Assembly: GCA_020859985.1 (NCBI GenBank)
Contig: JAJBVD010000086.1
Coordinates: 1 to 64,000, forward strand
Length of the DNA: 64,000 nucleotides
Direction: 5' to 3'
From: Clostridiales bacterium
GTDB taxonomy: Bacteria > Bacillota > Clostridia > Lachnospirales > Lachnospiraceae
Shown here: positions 17,520-26,560 of the stretch, piece after piece
Layout: each line of letters starts with the position of its first letter
How positions within the stretch are numbered: position 1 is the first letter of the stretch
Made by a program: the position numbers and the translations under genes
Notes under the pieces: generated by a model
The model's database searches: none
Told to the model about the DNA's origin: nothing
Seen by the model: the letters and a program-made list of their open reading frames with translations, nothing else

Positions 17520-19446
17520 GCTGGCGCGCGCGGAAATGCACCAGATGAACTGGCTGCTGGCCGTGCAGATGGTGGCGTTTGTGCTTGTATTTCCGTTTCG
17601 GACGCTGATGGTGATGGCAATCCGCCAGAATGAGCAGGTGCGCTATGGCGTGGCGACCTACAGCGCGGCGGAGGAGTATGCCAGAACGGTCGGCCTGGGA
17701 CACGTAGAGAATACGTTTGTGATCCTGTGTGCGGGAATTCTTTGCGCATTGGCTGCGTTTGCCTACATCCACTCGCAGACGAAACAGGATTTTTATCACA
17801 GCCTCGCTCTGAAACGTGAAAATCTTTTTGGCAGCAAATATGTGAGCAGTGTGCTGAGCTTTGTGTTTCCCTACTTGATCAGCCAGCTGCTGGTCATTCT
17901 GGTGGGCCTGTTTTATCAGGCGGCAACGCTGAAGGTGGTGCTGGAAATCCTGCTGGCAAGCGTGCAGGGAATCCTGTTTTTCCTCTGCAGCTATGCCATG
18001 ACGCTGGTGGCCATGATGCTGACCGGGAATTTCCTGACGACAGTGCTGGGCATCGGAATGTTTGGCGCTTATCTGCCGATCATGAGGCTGATCCTGGTGA
18101 GTTTTCAGGAGGTGTTCTGGAATACAAGTATCACAGATTATGCGGATTCTACATTCTATGTTCAGATGAAGTGGACCTCGCCGTGGGCATGGTGCTTGTA
18201 CGCCACGGGCAGGAAGCACAGCGGGACAATAGGAGCGACCGGAGGACAGGTTCCGGGCATCGGGGATCTCTGCCAGCTGGTCGCAATCGCGGCAGTGCTG
18301 ACACTGATCGCTCTGGCTCTTTATCGTGTGCGCAAAACCGAGGCAGGCGGCCGGGCGCTGGCATTTCCGCCTTTGGAGCCCGTGATCAAGATTCTGGTGA
18401 TGGTACCGGTCTCCCTGGTGGCAGGGCTGATCGCCAATCAGCTGATGGAGTCTGTCGCGTTTGAACTGCTCTTTATCCTGCTGTTCGGCGCACTCTCTTG
18501 TATGGTGATCGAATTCATCTACCGTGTGGATATCCGGCAGGTGCTTGCCCATAAATGGCAGTTTGCCATCGGCGCTGTGATTGCCTGCGCCATCTTCTTC
18601 GCGTTCCGGTTTGATGTGAGCGGGTTTAATTCCTATCTGCCCGCGGCGGAGGATTTGGAAACCATGTCGGTGTCTAACTATTTTGGCACATACATTGCGT
18701 ATGATGAGGAAGGCGGGATTGTTTATTCCAGCTCCTTGATCCAGCGGCTGGATGCGATCGAGTGGGAGGACTTTGACTCCATCTATCAGCTTGCCGCGGA
18801 AGCGGTGGAGATTGAGAAAGGGCATGCTGCGGACGAAGATCTCGGCCAGGATTACACGTATGCTTACTTCAAATTCCATCTGAAAAACGGAAAGGAAGCA
18901 TACCGCTGCTACCGGGTAAACACAGAGCGGTTTAACGAAGTAATGGACGGACTGCTTCAGGATGAGGAATTTCTTTCTCTGTACTATCCGATCTGTACGT
19001 GGGACGAGGAAATCATGAGTAAGGTCACGGACGTCTACGCCTGGTTCTATGGCTATGATGAAGAGACATTGTTCGGGGAACCGGATGAGGATTCTATCAA
19101 TGTGGAATCAGAAAGCCTGACTGAATTAGATGAGGCCGAGCTGGACGAGACAGAGGATACAGAGGCAGAGGACAGTGTGGTCAGCATAGTGGATGAGAAC
19201 GGAGATTCCTGGTATTATATCGAGGAGGTTAATGATATTGAAATTAATGTTCCGGTCTCCATGCTGCCGGAGCTGGTCGAGGCGTATGTGAAGGATCTGA
19301 AGTCTCTTTCTTTTGAGGAGATACGCGAGACGGTAAATGAGATTAATTTTTACTACGAGCAGACGTTTTACAATGAGTCTTATCCGATCAATGAGAACTT
19401 CACGAATACGCTGGAGGTGCTGAAGAAAGCGTATTATGAGCAGTAG
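17494..19446 (+). CDS. ABC-2 type permease with large C-terminal extracytoplasmic domain
   Basis: A 650-residue membrane protein. Roughly residues 15-380 contain about ten to twelve hydrophobic segments; the rest (~270 residues) is hydrophilic and acidic, including a dense Glu/Asp stretch near ELDEAELDETEDTEAED, and is probably outside the cell. The ATG at 17494 follows GGAGG by nine bases and overlaps the ATPase gene by 26 bases. Together with the GntR gene and ATPase it forms a three-gene operon. The very acidic external domain is unusual for YtrC-like permeases; no specific function can be assigned. Confidence 0.8.
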   Translation: MTSKISFSKLARAEMHQMNWLLAVQMVAFVLVFPFRTLMVMAIRQNEQVRYGVATYSAAEEYARTVGLGHVENTFVILCAGILCALAAFAYIHSQTKQDFYHSLALKRENLFGSKYVSSVLSFVFPYLISQLLVILVGLFYQAATLKVVLEILLASVQGILFFLCSYAMTLVAMMLTGNFLTTVLGIGMFGAYLPIMRLILVSFQEVFWNTSITDYADSTFYVQMKWTSPWAWCLYATGRKHSGTIGATGGQVPGIGDLCQLVAIAAVLTLIALALYRVRKTEAGGRALAFPPLEPVIKILVMVPVSLVAGLIANQLMESVAFELLFILLFGALSCMVIEFIYRVDIRQVLAHKWQFAIGAVIACAIFFAFRFDVSGFNSYLPAAEDLETMSVSNYFGTYIAYDEEGGIVYSSSLIQRLDAIEWEDFDSIYQLAAEAVEIEKGHAADEDLGQDYTYAYFKFHLKNGKEAYRCYRVNTERFNEVMDGLLQDEEFLSLYYPICTWDEEIMSKVTDVYAWFYGYDEETLFGEPDEDSINVESESLTELDEAELDETEDTEAEDSVVSIVDENGDSWYYIEEVNDIEINVPVSMLPELVEAYVKDLKSLSFEEIRETVNEINFYYEQTFYNESYPINENFTNTLEVLKKAYYEQ

Positions 19447-19462
19447 ACTGAATGCAATGATT

Positions 19463-19500
19463 GTAACTGCAGGACAGCTGTGAAAGCATTGAACAGTTAT
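19463..19500 (+). repeat. Degenerate copy of the 27-bp palindromic repeat
   Basis: GTAACTG is followed after a short insertion by AGCTGTGAAAGCATTGAACA and GTTAT, resembling the unit at 63082. It lies just after the ABC permease stop. Low-confidence family member. Confidence 0.4.
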
Positions 19501-19524
19501 CAATAATTTTCGATATTTAATACA

Positions 19525-19544
19525 GGGGACGGTGCGCCGTCCCC
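19525..19544 (+). terminator. GC-rich hairpin after the ABC operon
   Basis: GGGGACGG and CCGTCCCC form a perfect 8-base stem with a 4-base loop. No strong T run follows, so termination is only probable. Confidence 0.45.
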
Positions 19545-19681
19545 GTTGCTCATTATATTTGCTGCGGAAAAAATGGAATAAACCTATTGAAAATTTGCAA
19601 AAATAATGTTATAGTAAAATCATCCATAAGAGTTAGCCTGATTAGATATATACAGCTTTGCTTTCTCTTTTAAAAATGAAA

Positions 19682-19710
19682 TTGACAGGTAATATGAAAA
19701 GCCGTATAAT
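19682..19710 (+). promoter_or_regulatory. Consensus promoter of the antitoxin RNA
   Basis: TTGACA (19682-19687) and TATAAT (19705-19710) with 17 bases between, both perfect. Transcription would begin near 19718 at ACAGGTGCC. Confidence 0.9.
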
Positions 19711-19717
19711 GCTAAAA

Positions 19718-19810
19718 AACAGGTGCCATCGTATAGCATGACGGTTAGCCCCCGATTAAAAATATTAGAAAAATAACCGTGAGTTGGGGAACTTGGGCGG
19801 TTATTTCTCT
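19718..19810 (+). ncRNA. Candidate small antitoxin RNA of a par-like type I toxin-antitoxin locus
   Basis: The region between a consensus promoter and a stem AAATAACCG (19771-19779)/CGGTTATTT (19798-19806) contains no coding frame. The predicted ~90-base RNA begins ACAGGTGCCATCG and continues to GGTTAGCCCCC. The toxin transcript on the other strand begins with nearly the same sequence (from 20016), so the two RNAs can pair at their 5' repeats and again across the shared terminator, where they converge. This is the architecture of RNA II in enterococcal par. Inferred from sequence layout only. Confidence 0.65.
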
Positions 19811-19899
19811 GCTTTGCTATTACTACCGAGGGTATAGCCCAGACCGAATGAGGTCAGACACAGACTCAGTATTGCTATTAAGTCATTAATCGTTAGCAT
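19801..19899 (-). CDS. Small hydrophobic peptide, candidate type I toxin (Fst/holin-like)
   Basis: A 32-residue peptide with one hydrophobic helix (LIAILSLCLTSFGLGYTLG) and a charged tail ending SKAEK, the layout of Fst/TxpA/holin-like membrane toxins. AAGGGGG precedes the ATG at 19899 by seven bases. A longer in-frame reading to 20049 exists but runs through the promoter and 5' repeat. The stop lies within the terminator stem shared with the antisense RNA. The transcript would have a ~115-base leader containing the repeat that pairs with the antitoxin RNA. Confidence 0.7.
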   Translation of the reverse strand: MLTINDLIAILSLCLTSFGLGYTLGSNSKAEK

Positions 19900-19979
19900 A
19901 CGCAATCCCCCTTTCCTTTGATTTTTCCGCGAATGGGCGGATTCAATGTAATCGGGGTTCACAGAGCCCCGCTTGGTTT

Positions 19980-20016
19980 GGGGGCTAACCGCCGCTACCA
20001 TCTCGATAGCACCTGT
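19980..20016 (-). repeat. 5' repeat of the toxin transcript, inverted copy of 19719-19753
   Basis: Read on the minus strand it gives ACAGGTGCTATCG ... GGTTAGCCCCC, matching the start of the + strand RNA (ACAGGTGCCATCG ... GGTTAGCCCCC) apart from a few changes in the middle. Equivalent to the DRa/DRb-type interaction repeats of par loci. Confidence 0.7.
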
Positions 20017-20020
20017 CATG

Positions 20021-20049
20021 ATTTTACAGGAATTGACGTGATTCGTCAA
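20021..20049 (-). promoter_or_regulatory. Promoter of the toxin transcript
   Basis: On the minus strand TTGACG (20049-20044) and TAAAAT (20026-20021) are 17 bases apart, placing the start near ACAGGTGC at 20016. The same bases form a perfect hairpin (GAATTGACG 20030-20038 with CGTCAATTC 20044-20052) followed by a T run, so on the + strand it could also be a terminator. Confidence 0.8.
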
Positions 20050-20175
20050 TTCTTTTTTTGCTTTTGTGAAAGACGTATTTATTATTTTTAAATTAAATTG
20101 TGTTATTGCTTACATTGAAAAAACAAACGCAATAGGATTGATTTTCCGCTTAAAATTTTCATTTGGAAATGGCTC

Positions 20176-20255
20176 AATATTGTTCTCGTTTCATTTATTA
20201 GTCTTTAGTCGGAACAATATTTAGTAATGACGTGAATGGAAAACCATGGTATAAT
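20176..20255 (+). promoter_or_regulatory. Inverted repeat and promoter upstream of the YbaK gene
   Basis: AATATTGTTC (20176-20185) and GAACAATATT (20212-20221) form a perfect 10-base inverted repeat with a 26-base spacer. Next comes ATGACG (20227-20232), then TATAAT (20250-20255) at 17-base spacing. The leader after it has a perfect GCTCTTT/AAAGAGC stem at 20273-20291. The rest of the AT-rich interval 20060-20175 shows nothing I can name. Confidence 0.55.
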
Positions 20256-20360
20256 GTCCGATGCTATAAAAGGCTCTTTCGTGTAAAGAGCAGCGGAATG
20301 TAGTCGCGATTCAAAGAGTGCCTTACGTTTCGGGACCGTTAAGGAGGGAGACAAAAGATT

Positions 20361-20876
20361 ATGGCGATTGAGATCGTAAGAGAATATCTGAAAAAATGGA
20401 ATGCGCAGGACCGAGTTCTGGAATTTCCGGTGTCAAGCGCGACCGTGGAGCTGGCGGCGCAGGCCGTGGGCTGTGAGCCCGCGCGGATCGCGAAGACGCT
20501 GTCATTTCTGGTGCCGGACGCTGTTGGGGATAAGGATTTGGCGGCGCAGGGCGGTGCTCATGCGGTTCTGATTGTTGCCGCAGGAGACGCGAAAGTCGAC
20601 AACAGCAAATATAAACAGTATTTTCATACAAAAGCAAAGATGCTCCACGGGGAGCAGGTGACAGAACTGATCGGACACGCAATCGGCGGCGTCTGCCCGT
20701 TCGGGGTGAAGGACGGGGTGGAAATCTTTCTGGATGTGTCCCTGAAACGGTTTGATACGGTATTTCCGGCTGCGGGCAGCAGCAACAGCGCGATCGAGGT
20801 GACAATGGAAGAGCTGGAACGCTTTTCCGGAAGCAGCACCTGGATCGATGTCTGTAAGGGATGGCAGGAGGAATGA
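20361..20876 (+). CDS. YbaK/EbsC family protein, aminoacyl-tRNA deacylase
   Basis: A 171-residue editing-domain protein of the YbaK/ProX family, expected to hydrolyse mischarged tRNA (for example Cys-tRNA-Pro or Ala-tRNA-Pro) in the cytosol. The conserved KTLSFLV near residue 45 supplies the catalytic-lysine region. GDAKVDNSKYKQYF and IGGVCPFGVKDGVEIFLD (the GGxxPFG loop) are family hallmarks. GGAGGG precedes the start. A structured leader and promoter lie upstream. Confidence 0.9.
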   Translation: MAIEIVREYLKKWNAQDRVLEFPVSSATVELAAQAVGCEPARIAKTLSFLVPDAVGDKDLAAQGGAHAVLIVAAGDAKVDNSKYKQYFHTKAKMLHGEQVTELIGHAIGGVCPFGVKDGVEIFLDVSLKRFDTVFPAAGSSNSAIEVTMEELERFSGSSTWIDVCKGWQEE

Positions 20877-20980
20877 TATGGCTGCGAGGGGGACAGTGAC
20901 GAAAGCAATAAAGCAATAAATAAAATCTGTCGGCCGGGCTGGCAATGGAAGATGGCAGAGGACTGAGGGAGATGTGAACG

Positions 20981-23095
20981 ATGTGGAAACTGTTAAAATA
21001 TCTGAAGGCTTATCGGAAGGAAGCGGTCTGTGCGCCTCTTTTTAAGCTGCTGGAGGCCTCTTTCGAGCTTCTGGTGCCGCTGGTGATGGCGAGGATCATC
21101 GATGTGGGCATCCAGAATCAGGACACAGCGTATATTTTGCGCATGTGTGCCCTGATGGTCGCTCTCGGTGTGATCGGGCTGGCCTGCTCGGTCACGGCGC
21201 AGTATTTTTCTGCAAAAGCGGCGGTCGGATTTTCAGAAAAGCTGCGCGAGGTGTTGTTTGCGCATGTGCAGGCGCTTTCGTTTACGGAGATGGATGAGAT
21301 TGGCACTTCGACGCTGATCACGCGGATGACAAGCGATATCAACCAGGTGCAGTCCGGGGTCAACCTGTTTTTACGCCTGTTTATGCGTTCTCCGTTTATC
21401 GTGTTCGGCGCGATGATCATGGCGTTCACGATTGATGCAAAAGCGGCTTTTGTTTTTGTGGTAGTGATTCCGGTACTTTGCGTGATCGTGTTCGGCATCA
21501 TGCTGATCAGTATTCCGCTGTACCGTCGCGTGCAGGAACGCCTGGATAAGGTTGTGCGTCTGACACGGGAAAATCTGCTTGGTGTGCGCGTGATCCGTGC
21601 GTTCTGCCGGGAGCCGCAGGAGATCAAGGACTTTGATGAGAGCAATGACATGCTGGTAAAGGTGCAGCTTTTGTCCGGACGGATTTCGGCGCTGATGAAC
21701 CCGATGACCTATGTGGTCGTTAATGTCGGACTGATTGCGCTTTTGTATGTCGGCGCGCAGCGTGTAGATTCTGATGCGATCACGCAGGGCAGTGTGGTGG
21801 CGCTGGTCAATTATATGTCGCAGATTCTGGTCGAGCTGGTGAAGCTGGCGAACCTGATCATTACCGTGACCAAGGCTATTGCCTGCGGAAACCGCATCCA
21901 GACGGTGCTGGAGGTGCCGACTGGATGCGTGCCGCCAATTGCGGAGCAATTATCAAATGCGGCACGCGACCTGGCAGGTGCGGCAAATGCCGCGCGTGCC
22001 GATTCCGCTCTTGGGATGGGAAATATATCGAATCAGATGGAAACAGACGCCGTAACAGAAGATGTTGCCGTTTCCTTTGACCATGTCACATTCCGCTACC
22101 GCAGCGCGGGCGACGATGCACTGGAGAATCTGACCTTTACGGCAAAACGCGGCCAGACGATCGGCATCATCGGCGGCACCGGATCAGGAAAAACCTCGCT
22201 GGTCAGCCTGATTCCACGGTTTTACGATGTGAGCAGCGGCTGTGTGTCGGTCAATGGACGGGATGTGCGTGACTACGAACCGGACGAGCTGAGAGCTAAG
22301 GTTGGAATCGTGATGCAGAAGCCGGTCTTATTTAAAGGAACGATCCGCAGCAATCTTCTCTGGGGCAATGAGGACGCGACGGATGAAGATATGCTCGAGG
22401 CTATTCGTGCGGCGCAGGCCGAGGATGTAGTGTTGGCGCATGCAGGCGAGGTGAAAGCTGCTGCCGGAGCGTCGAAAGACACAGCAAAAGATACAGCGAA
22501 AGGCACAGTCGGCGCCGGGAAAGCGGATACAGCAGGGAATGGCCGGAATCAGGCCGATGCGGCGCTGCTTGCGGGGCTTGACGCCCCGGTGGAGCAGGAG
22601 GGACGCAATTTCTCCGGCGGCCAGAAGCAGCGGCTGACGATTGCGCGTGCTCTGGTGCGGCATCCGGAAATCCTGATCCTGGACGACAGCGCTTCCGCGC
22701 TGGATTTTGCGACCGATGCGCGGCTGCGCAAGGCTATCCGGGAACTGAATATGAAACCATCCAGGTCATCCGCGCAGAAAGAATCCCGGCAGGAATTGAG
22801 TTCCCAGGCTGGTAATGCAGCGGTTGCGAATGATTCTACAATGACGGTCTTTATCGTATCACAGAGGACCTCCTCCATTGCGCACGCGGATCAGATCATC
22901 GTGCTGGAGGACGGCAGGGTGGCCGGTATCGGCACGCATGAAGAGCTGCTGAAGAACTGCAAGGTGTATCAGGAGACGCATTACGCGCAGTTCCCGAAGA
23001 CAGAAGAGGCTGAGACATCAGAATCGGCTTCAAAGCGGAGCCCCGGGAAAACTGTGCGATCGGGACAGAACACCGGAAAGGAGGTGCTGGCATGA
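20981..23095 (+). CDS. Heterodimeric ABC exporter subunit A (degenerate site)
   Basis: Type IV ABC exporter half-transporter, 704 residues: six membrane helices (to ~310), then the nucleotide-binding domain with GGTGSGKTS and signature NFSGGQKQRL. The Walker B end reads LILDDSASALD, so the catalytic glutamate is aspartate, as in one subunit of heterodimers such as TM287/288 and BmrCD. Odd: three low-complexity Ala/Lys/Asp/Ser insertions sit inside the ATPase half (near residues 320-360, 490-525 and 590-620), making it ~100 residues longer than its partner. Its stop overlaps the next start (ATGA). Confidence 0.9.
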   Translation: MWKLLKYLKAYRKEAVCAPLFKLLEASFELLVPLVMARIIDVGIQNQDTAYILRMCALMVALGVIGLACSVTAQYFSAKAAVGFSEKLREVLFAHVQALSFTEMDEIGTSTLITRMTSDINQVQSGVNLFLRLFMRSPFIVFGAMIMAFTIDAKAAFVFVVVIPVLCVIVFGIMLISIPLYRRVQERLDKVVRLTRENLLGVRVIRAFCREPQEIKDFDESNDMLVKVQLLSGRISALMNPMTYVVVNVGLIALLYVGAQRVDSDAITQGSVVALVNYMSQILVELVKLANLIITVTKAIACGNRIQTVLEVPTGCVPPIAEQLSNAARDLAGAANAARADSALGMGNISNQMETDAVTEDVAVSFDHVTFRYRSAGDDALENLTFTAKRGQTIGIIGGTGSGKTSLVSLIPRFYDVSSGCVSVNGRDVRDYEPDELRAKVGIVMQKPVLFKGTIRSNLLWGNEDATDEDMLEAIRAAQAEDVVLAHAGEVKAAAGASKDTAKDTAKGTVGAGKADTAGNGRNQADAALLAGLDAPVEQEGRNFSGGQKQRLTIARALVRHPEILILDDSASALDFATDARLRKAIRELNMKPSRSSAQKESRQELSSQAGNAAVANDSTMTVFIVSQRTSSIAHADQIIVLEDGRVAGIGTHEELLKNCKVYQETHYAQFPKTEEAETSESASKRSPGKTVRSGQNTGKEVLA

Positions 23096-24909
23096 AAAAG
23101 AAAAGCGGACAGTCGGACATCCTGAAGCGGGTACTTGTGTGCATCCGGCCGCATGGCGTGCTGGTGCTTCTTTCCCTTGTCATGGCGGTAATTTCCGTCG
23201 TGCTGACATTGTATCTGCCGGTGTTGACCGGGCAGGTGGTCGATCTGGTGATCGGTCCGGACAATGTAGATTTTGCAGCGATTTTTTCCATAATGAAAAA
23301 AATGGCTGTTGCGATCCTCATTACAGCACTGGCGCAGTGGTTGATGAATCTTTTCAACAACCGGATCGTGTACCGCGTATCCAGCGAGGTGCGCGAGCAG
23401 GCGTTCCGTAAAATAGAGATTCTTCCTTTGCAGTATCTGGATACGCATTCTTCCGGCGAGACGGTCAGCCGTGTGATCGCGGATGTCGACCAGTTTTCTG
23501 ACGGACTTTTAATGGGCTTCACACAGCTGTTTACCGGTGTGGTGACGATCCTTGGAACGCTGGTCTTCATGCTTTCCGTGAATGCAGGTATCACACTGGT
23601 TGTGGTGATCCTGACGCCAATCTCCCTTCTGGTGGCGAATTTTATCGCAAAACGGACGTATTCCATGTTCCGGAAGCAGTCCGAGACGCGCGGCGAGCAG
23701 ACGGCGCTGATCGATGAGATGATCGGCAACCAGAAGGTTGTGCAGGCGTACGGGCAGGAGGCGCATGTGCAGGAGCAGTTTGATGAGGTAAACAAACGCC
23801 TGTCGAAGTATTCCCTGCGGGCAATCTTTTTCTCCTCGCTGACAAATCCGTGTACCCGGTTTGTCAACAGCCTGGTGTACACCGCGGTCGGCCTGACTGG
23901 GGCTCTTTCCGTGGTAAAAGGGCTGATGACAGTCGGACAGCTTTCCGCGTTTTTGTCCTATGCGAATCAGTATACCAAGCCGTTCAATGAAATTTCCGGC
24001 GTGGTGACGGAGCTGCAGAACGCGCTCGCGTGCGCGGGACGGGTATTTGAGCTGATTGATGCGGAAGCAGAGGTTCCTGACCCGGAGACATCGGATTCTG
24101 AAAGCATTGTGTCTGATAAAACATCTGTTTCAGAAGCTTCCGGGAAATTCCCGCTTGAAATGCTCCCTGCAAATCCCGGTGCGGTCACGCTTTCTCACGT
24201 GAAATTTTCTTACACAAAGGAGCGCCCGCTGATTGAGGACTTTAACCTTTCCGTCCGCCCGGGTCAGCGCATTGCGATCGTCGGCCCGACCGGATGCGGC
24301 AAGACGACGATGATCAATCTGCTGATGCGCTTTTACGATGTGGACGGCGGCAGCATTTCAATAGAAGGAAAAGATATACGCAGCCTGAAACGGAGCGACC
24401 TGCGGAGTGCGTACGGTATGGTGCTGCAGGATACCTGGCTGCGCGCCGGGACCATTCGGGAAAATATTTCCATGGGTCGGCCGGACGCAACGGAGGAGGA
24501 GATCATACAGGCTGCGAAGGAATCGCATGCGCACAGCTTTATCCGGCGGCTTCCGCAGGGCTACGACACCATGATTGGGGAAAACGGCGGCAATCTCTCA
24601 CAGGGACAGAAGCAGCTGCTCTGCATCGCGCGCGTGATGCTCACCCTGCCGCCGATGCTGATTCTCGACGAGGCGACGTCCTCCATCGATACACGCACGG
24701 AGATCCGTATCCAGCAGGCCTTCCAGACCATGATGCAGGGGCGTACCAGTTTTATCGTGGCGCACCGCCTCTCGACGATTCAGAACGCGGACGTCATACT
24801 GGTAATGAGGGACGGACACATTATCGAGCAGGGTACGCACCGGGAGCTGCTGGAAAAGGGTGGCTTTTACGCGGAACTCTATAACAGCCAGTTCGTGATG
24901 CCGGCATGA
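23092..24909 (+). CDS. Heterodimeric ABC exporter subunit B (catalytic site)
   Basis: Partner of the preceding gene, 605 residues: six membrane helices, then a nucleotide-binding domain with GPTGCGKTT, signature LSQGQKQLL and a normal LILDEATSSID Walker B with catalytic glutamate. It has only one modest low-complexity insert before the ATPase domain (Ser/Glu-rich, residues ~325-355). Four-base overlap with subunit A and the complementary active sites indicate an A/B heterodimer. Substrate unknown; relatives export drugs, lipids or peptides. Confidence 0.92.
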   Translation: MKKKSGQSDILKRVLVCIRPHGVLVLLSLVMAVISVVLTLYLPVLTGQVVDLVIGPDNVDFAAIFSIMKKMAVAILITALAQWLMNLFNNRIVYRVSSEVREQAFRKIEILPLQYLDTHSSGETVSRVIADVDQFSDGLLMGFTQLFTGVVTILGTLVFMLSVNAGITLVVVILTPISLLVANFIAKRTYSMFRKQSETRGEQTALIDEMIGNQKVVQAYGQEAHVQEQFDEVNKRLSKYSLRAIFFSSLTNPCTRFVNSLVYTAVGLTGALSVVKGLMTVGQLSAFLSYANQYTKPFNEISGVVTELQNALACAGRVFELIDAEAEVPDPETSDSESIVSDKTSVSEASGKFPLEMLPANPGAVTLSHVKFSYTKERPLIEDFNLSVRPGQRIAIVGPTGCGKTTMINLLMRFYDVDGGSISIEGKDIRSLKRSDLRSAYGMVLQDTWLRAGTIRENISMGRPDATEEEIIQAAKESHAHSFIRRLPQGYDTMIGENGGNLSQGQKQLLCIARVMLTLPPMLILDEATSSIDTRTEIRIQQAFQTMMQGRTSFIVAHRLSTIQNADVILVMRDGHIIEQGTHRELLEKGGFYAELYNSQFVMPA

Positions 24910-25086
24910 ATGCTGCTCTCGTCTGGCTGCACACAGAGGTAATTTCAGAATAAGTTAAGGTTTTTCGAAGCTTTTCTCCTTGAAATTTTGCAATAAATCT
25001 ATTAACATGTAATAAAGGAGATTTAATTCAGAAATCAAGTCTTCTAAGTAACTATCATTGCATATCAGAAAAGGAGGACGGGATCT

Positions 25087-25539
25087 ATGGCAGGAACCAT
25101 GTTGATTGGGATGCAGGCTTTCGTCTGGCTGGCCCTGCTGGTAGTGCTGCTGGCTATTGAGGCCATCACGCTGGGACTTACGACCATCTGGTTCGCCGGA
25201 GGCGCTTTGGTTGCCTTCATCCTTGCGATTCTTCAGATGGATATGCTGGTACAGATCGCGGCGTTCTGTGTGGTGTCGGTGCTGCTTCTGATCTTTACGC
25301 GGCCGGCGGCGGCCCGCTGGCTGAACCGGGATCGGATAAAGACAAACGCACAGAGCCTGATCGGGGAGACCGCAGTCGTCACAGAGAAAGTAGACAATCT
25401 GGCTGCGTCCGGACAGGTGCAGGTGCACGGACAATACTGGACGGCCAGAGCAGAGGAACCATCGGAAACTATTGAAAAAGGGAAAAATGTAGAAATCAGA
25501 CAGATCAGCGGCGTAAAGCTGATCGTGAAGGAGGTATGA
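25087..25539 (+). CDS. NfeD family membrane protein
   Basis: Short NfeD protein, 150 residues: two to three N-terminal transmembrane segments followed by a C-terminal OB-fold (from ~85) containing LIGETAVVTEKVDN and QVQVHGQYWTARAEE, the usual NfeD C-terminal signature. Such proteins are partnered with SPFH/stomatin proteins; the SPFH gene follows after three bases. AAGGAGGACG lies before the start. Confidence 0.9.
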   Translation: MAGTMLIGMQAFVWLALLVVLLAIEAITLGLTTIWFAGGALVAFILAILQMDMLVQIAAFCVVSVLLLIFTRPAAARWLNRDRIKTNAQSLIGETAVVTEKVDNLAASGQVQVHGQYWTARAEEPSETIEKGKNVEIRQISGVKLIVKEV

Positions 25540-25542
25540 GTT

Positions 25543-26460
25543 ATGATAGCAATTATAGTTGTAGTGATTCTGGCTTTACTGGTCATCGCGTCCTGCGTCA
25601 AGATCGTGCCGCAGGCACAGGCATTCGTTGTAGAGAGACTTGGCGGCTATCAGGCGACCTGGGACGTCGGGCTGCATTTCAAGCTGCCGTTTGTAGACCG
25701 TGTGGCAAGGCGTGTGAATTTAAAAGAGCAGGTCGTGGATTTCGATCCGCAGCCGGTGATCACCAAGGATAACGTTACCATGCAGATTGATACGGTCGTG
25801 TTTTTCCAGATTACAGACCCGAAGCTGTTCGCCTACGGCGTGGAGAACCCGATCATGGCGATCGAGAACCTGACTGCAACGACGCTGCGTAACATTATCG
25901 GCGACATGGAGCTCGACCAGACGCTTACCTCGCGCGAGGTTATCAATACCAAGATGCGCGCGACACTGGACGTGGCGACCGATCCGTGGGGCATCAAGGT
26001 GAACCGCGTCGAGCTGAAGAACATCCTGCCGCCGTCGCAGATCATTGATGCGATGGAAAAACAGATGAAGGCGGAGCGTGAGCGCCGTGAAGCTATCTTG
26101 AGAGCAGAGGGTGAAAAGAAGTCGTCCATCCTCGTGGCAGAAGGTAATAAACAGTCCGCGATTCTGGACGCAGAGGCGGAAAAGCAGGCGGCCATCCTTC
26201 ATGCGGAAGCACAGAAAGAGAAGATGATCCGTGAAGCCGAAGGTGAGGCGGAGGCAATCCTGAAGGTAAATCAGGCGAAAGCCGAAGGCATCAAGCTGAT
26301 CCGCGACGCCGAGGCAGATCAGGCAGTGCTTACCCTTAAGAGCTTTGAGACGCTGGAAAAAGTGGCAGACGGCCAGTCGACGAAGATTATCATCCCGTCC
26401 GAGCTGCAGAATGTCGCGGGTCTGGTGAAGGCTGTGGCGGAAGTGGCGAAGGACGACTGA
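25543..26460 (+). CDS. SPFH/Band 7 (stomatin-like) membrane scaffold protein
   Basis: Stomatin/QmcA-type protein, 305 residues, with one N-terminal membrane segment, an SPFH domain ([16 protein letters not shown] ... [15 protein letters not shown]-like segments) and a long helical region from ~170 with [20 protein letters not shown] repeats and AE-rich heptads that mediate oligomerisation. Thought to organise membrane microdomains. AAGGAGG lies inside the nfeD end nine bases before the ATG; the two genes form an operon. Confidence 0.92.
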   Translation: MIAIIVVVILALLVIASCVKIVPQAQAFVVERLGGYQATWDVGLHFKLPFVDRVARRVNLKEQVVDFDPQPVITKDNVTMQIDTVVFFQITDPKLFAYGVENPIMAIENLTATTLRNIIGDMELDQTLTSREVINTKMRATLDVATDPWGIKVNRVELKNILPPSQIIDAMEKQMKAERERREAILRAEGEKKSSILVAEGNKQSAILDAEAEKQAAILHAEAQKEKMIREAEGEAEAILKVNQAKAEGIKLIRDAEADQAVLTLKSFETLEKVADGQSTKIIIPSELQNVAGLVKAVAEVAKDD

Positions 26461-26494
26461 GGCAGAACTGAAAATTAAGGAATTAGTATCGATT

Positions 26495-26527
26495 CAGAAC
26501 AGCAGGTCACAGACCGATGCTGTTCTG
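26495..26527. other. Perfect hairpin before argF
   Basis: CAGAACAGCA (26495-26504) and TGCTGTTCTG (26518-26527) form a 10-base stem without T run. It lies between the SPFH gene and argF and may be a processing or mRNA-stability structure, or a weak terminator. Confidence 0.5.
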
Positions 26528-26560
26528 AACTGTTACTATGGAAAGGGGAGACTGACAGCA

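Noticed and set aside
17500-18879. Long open frame on the minus strand inside the ABC permease
   Set aside because: It mirrors the permease codon pattern, is rich in His and Gln as expected from a shadow frame, lacks a ribosome binding site and any family motif.
19901-20049. N-terminal 50-codon extension of the small toxin frame
   Set aside because: It would be translated from sequence at and upstream of the toxin promoter and 5' repeat, and the internal ATG has the better ribosome binding site.
20260-20360. T-box or riboswitch leader before the YbaK gene
   Set aside because: Only one short perfect stem is visible and no T-box core sequence or known riboswitch motif could be found.
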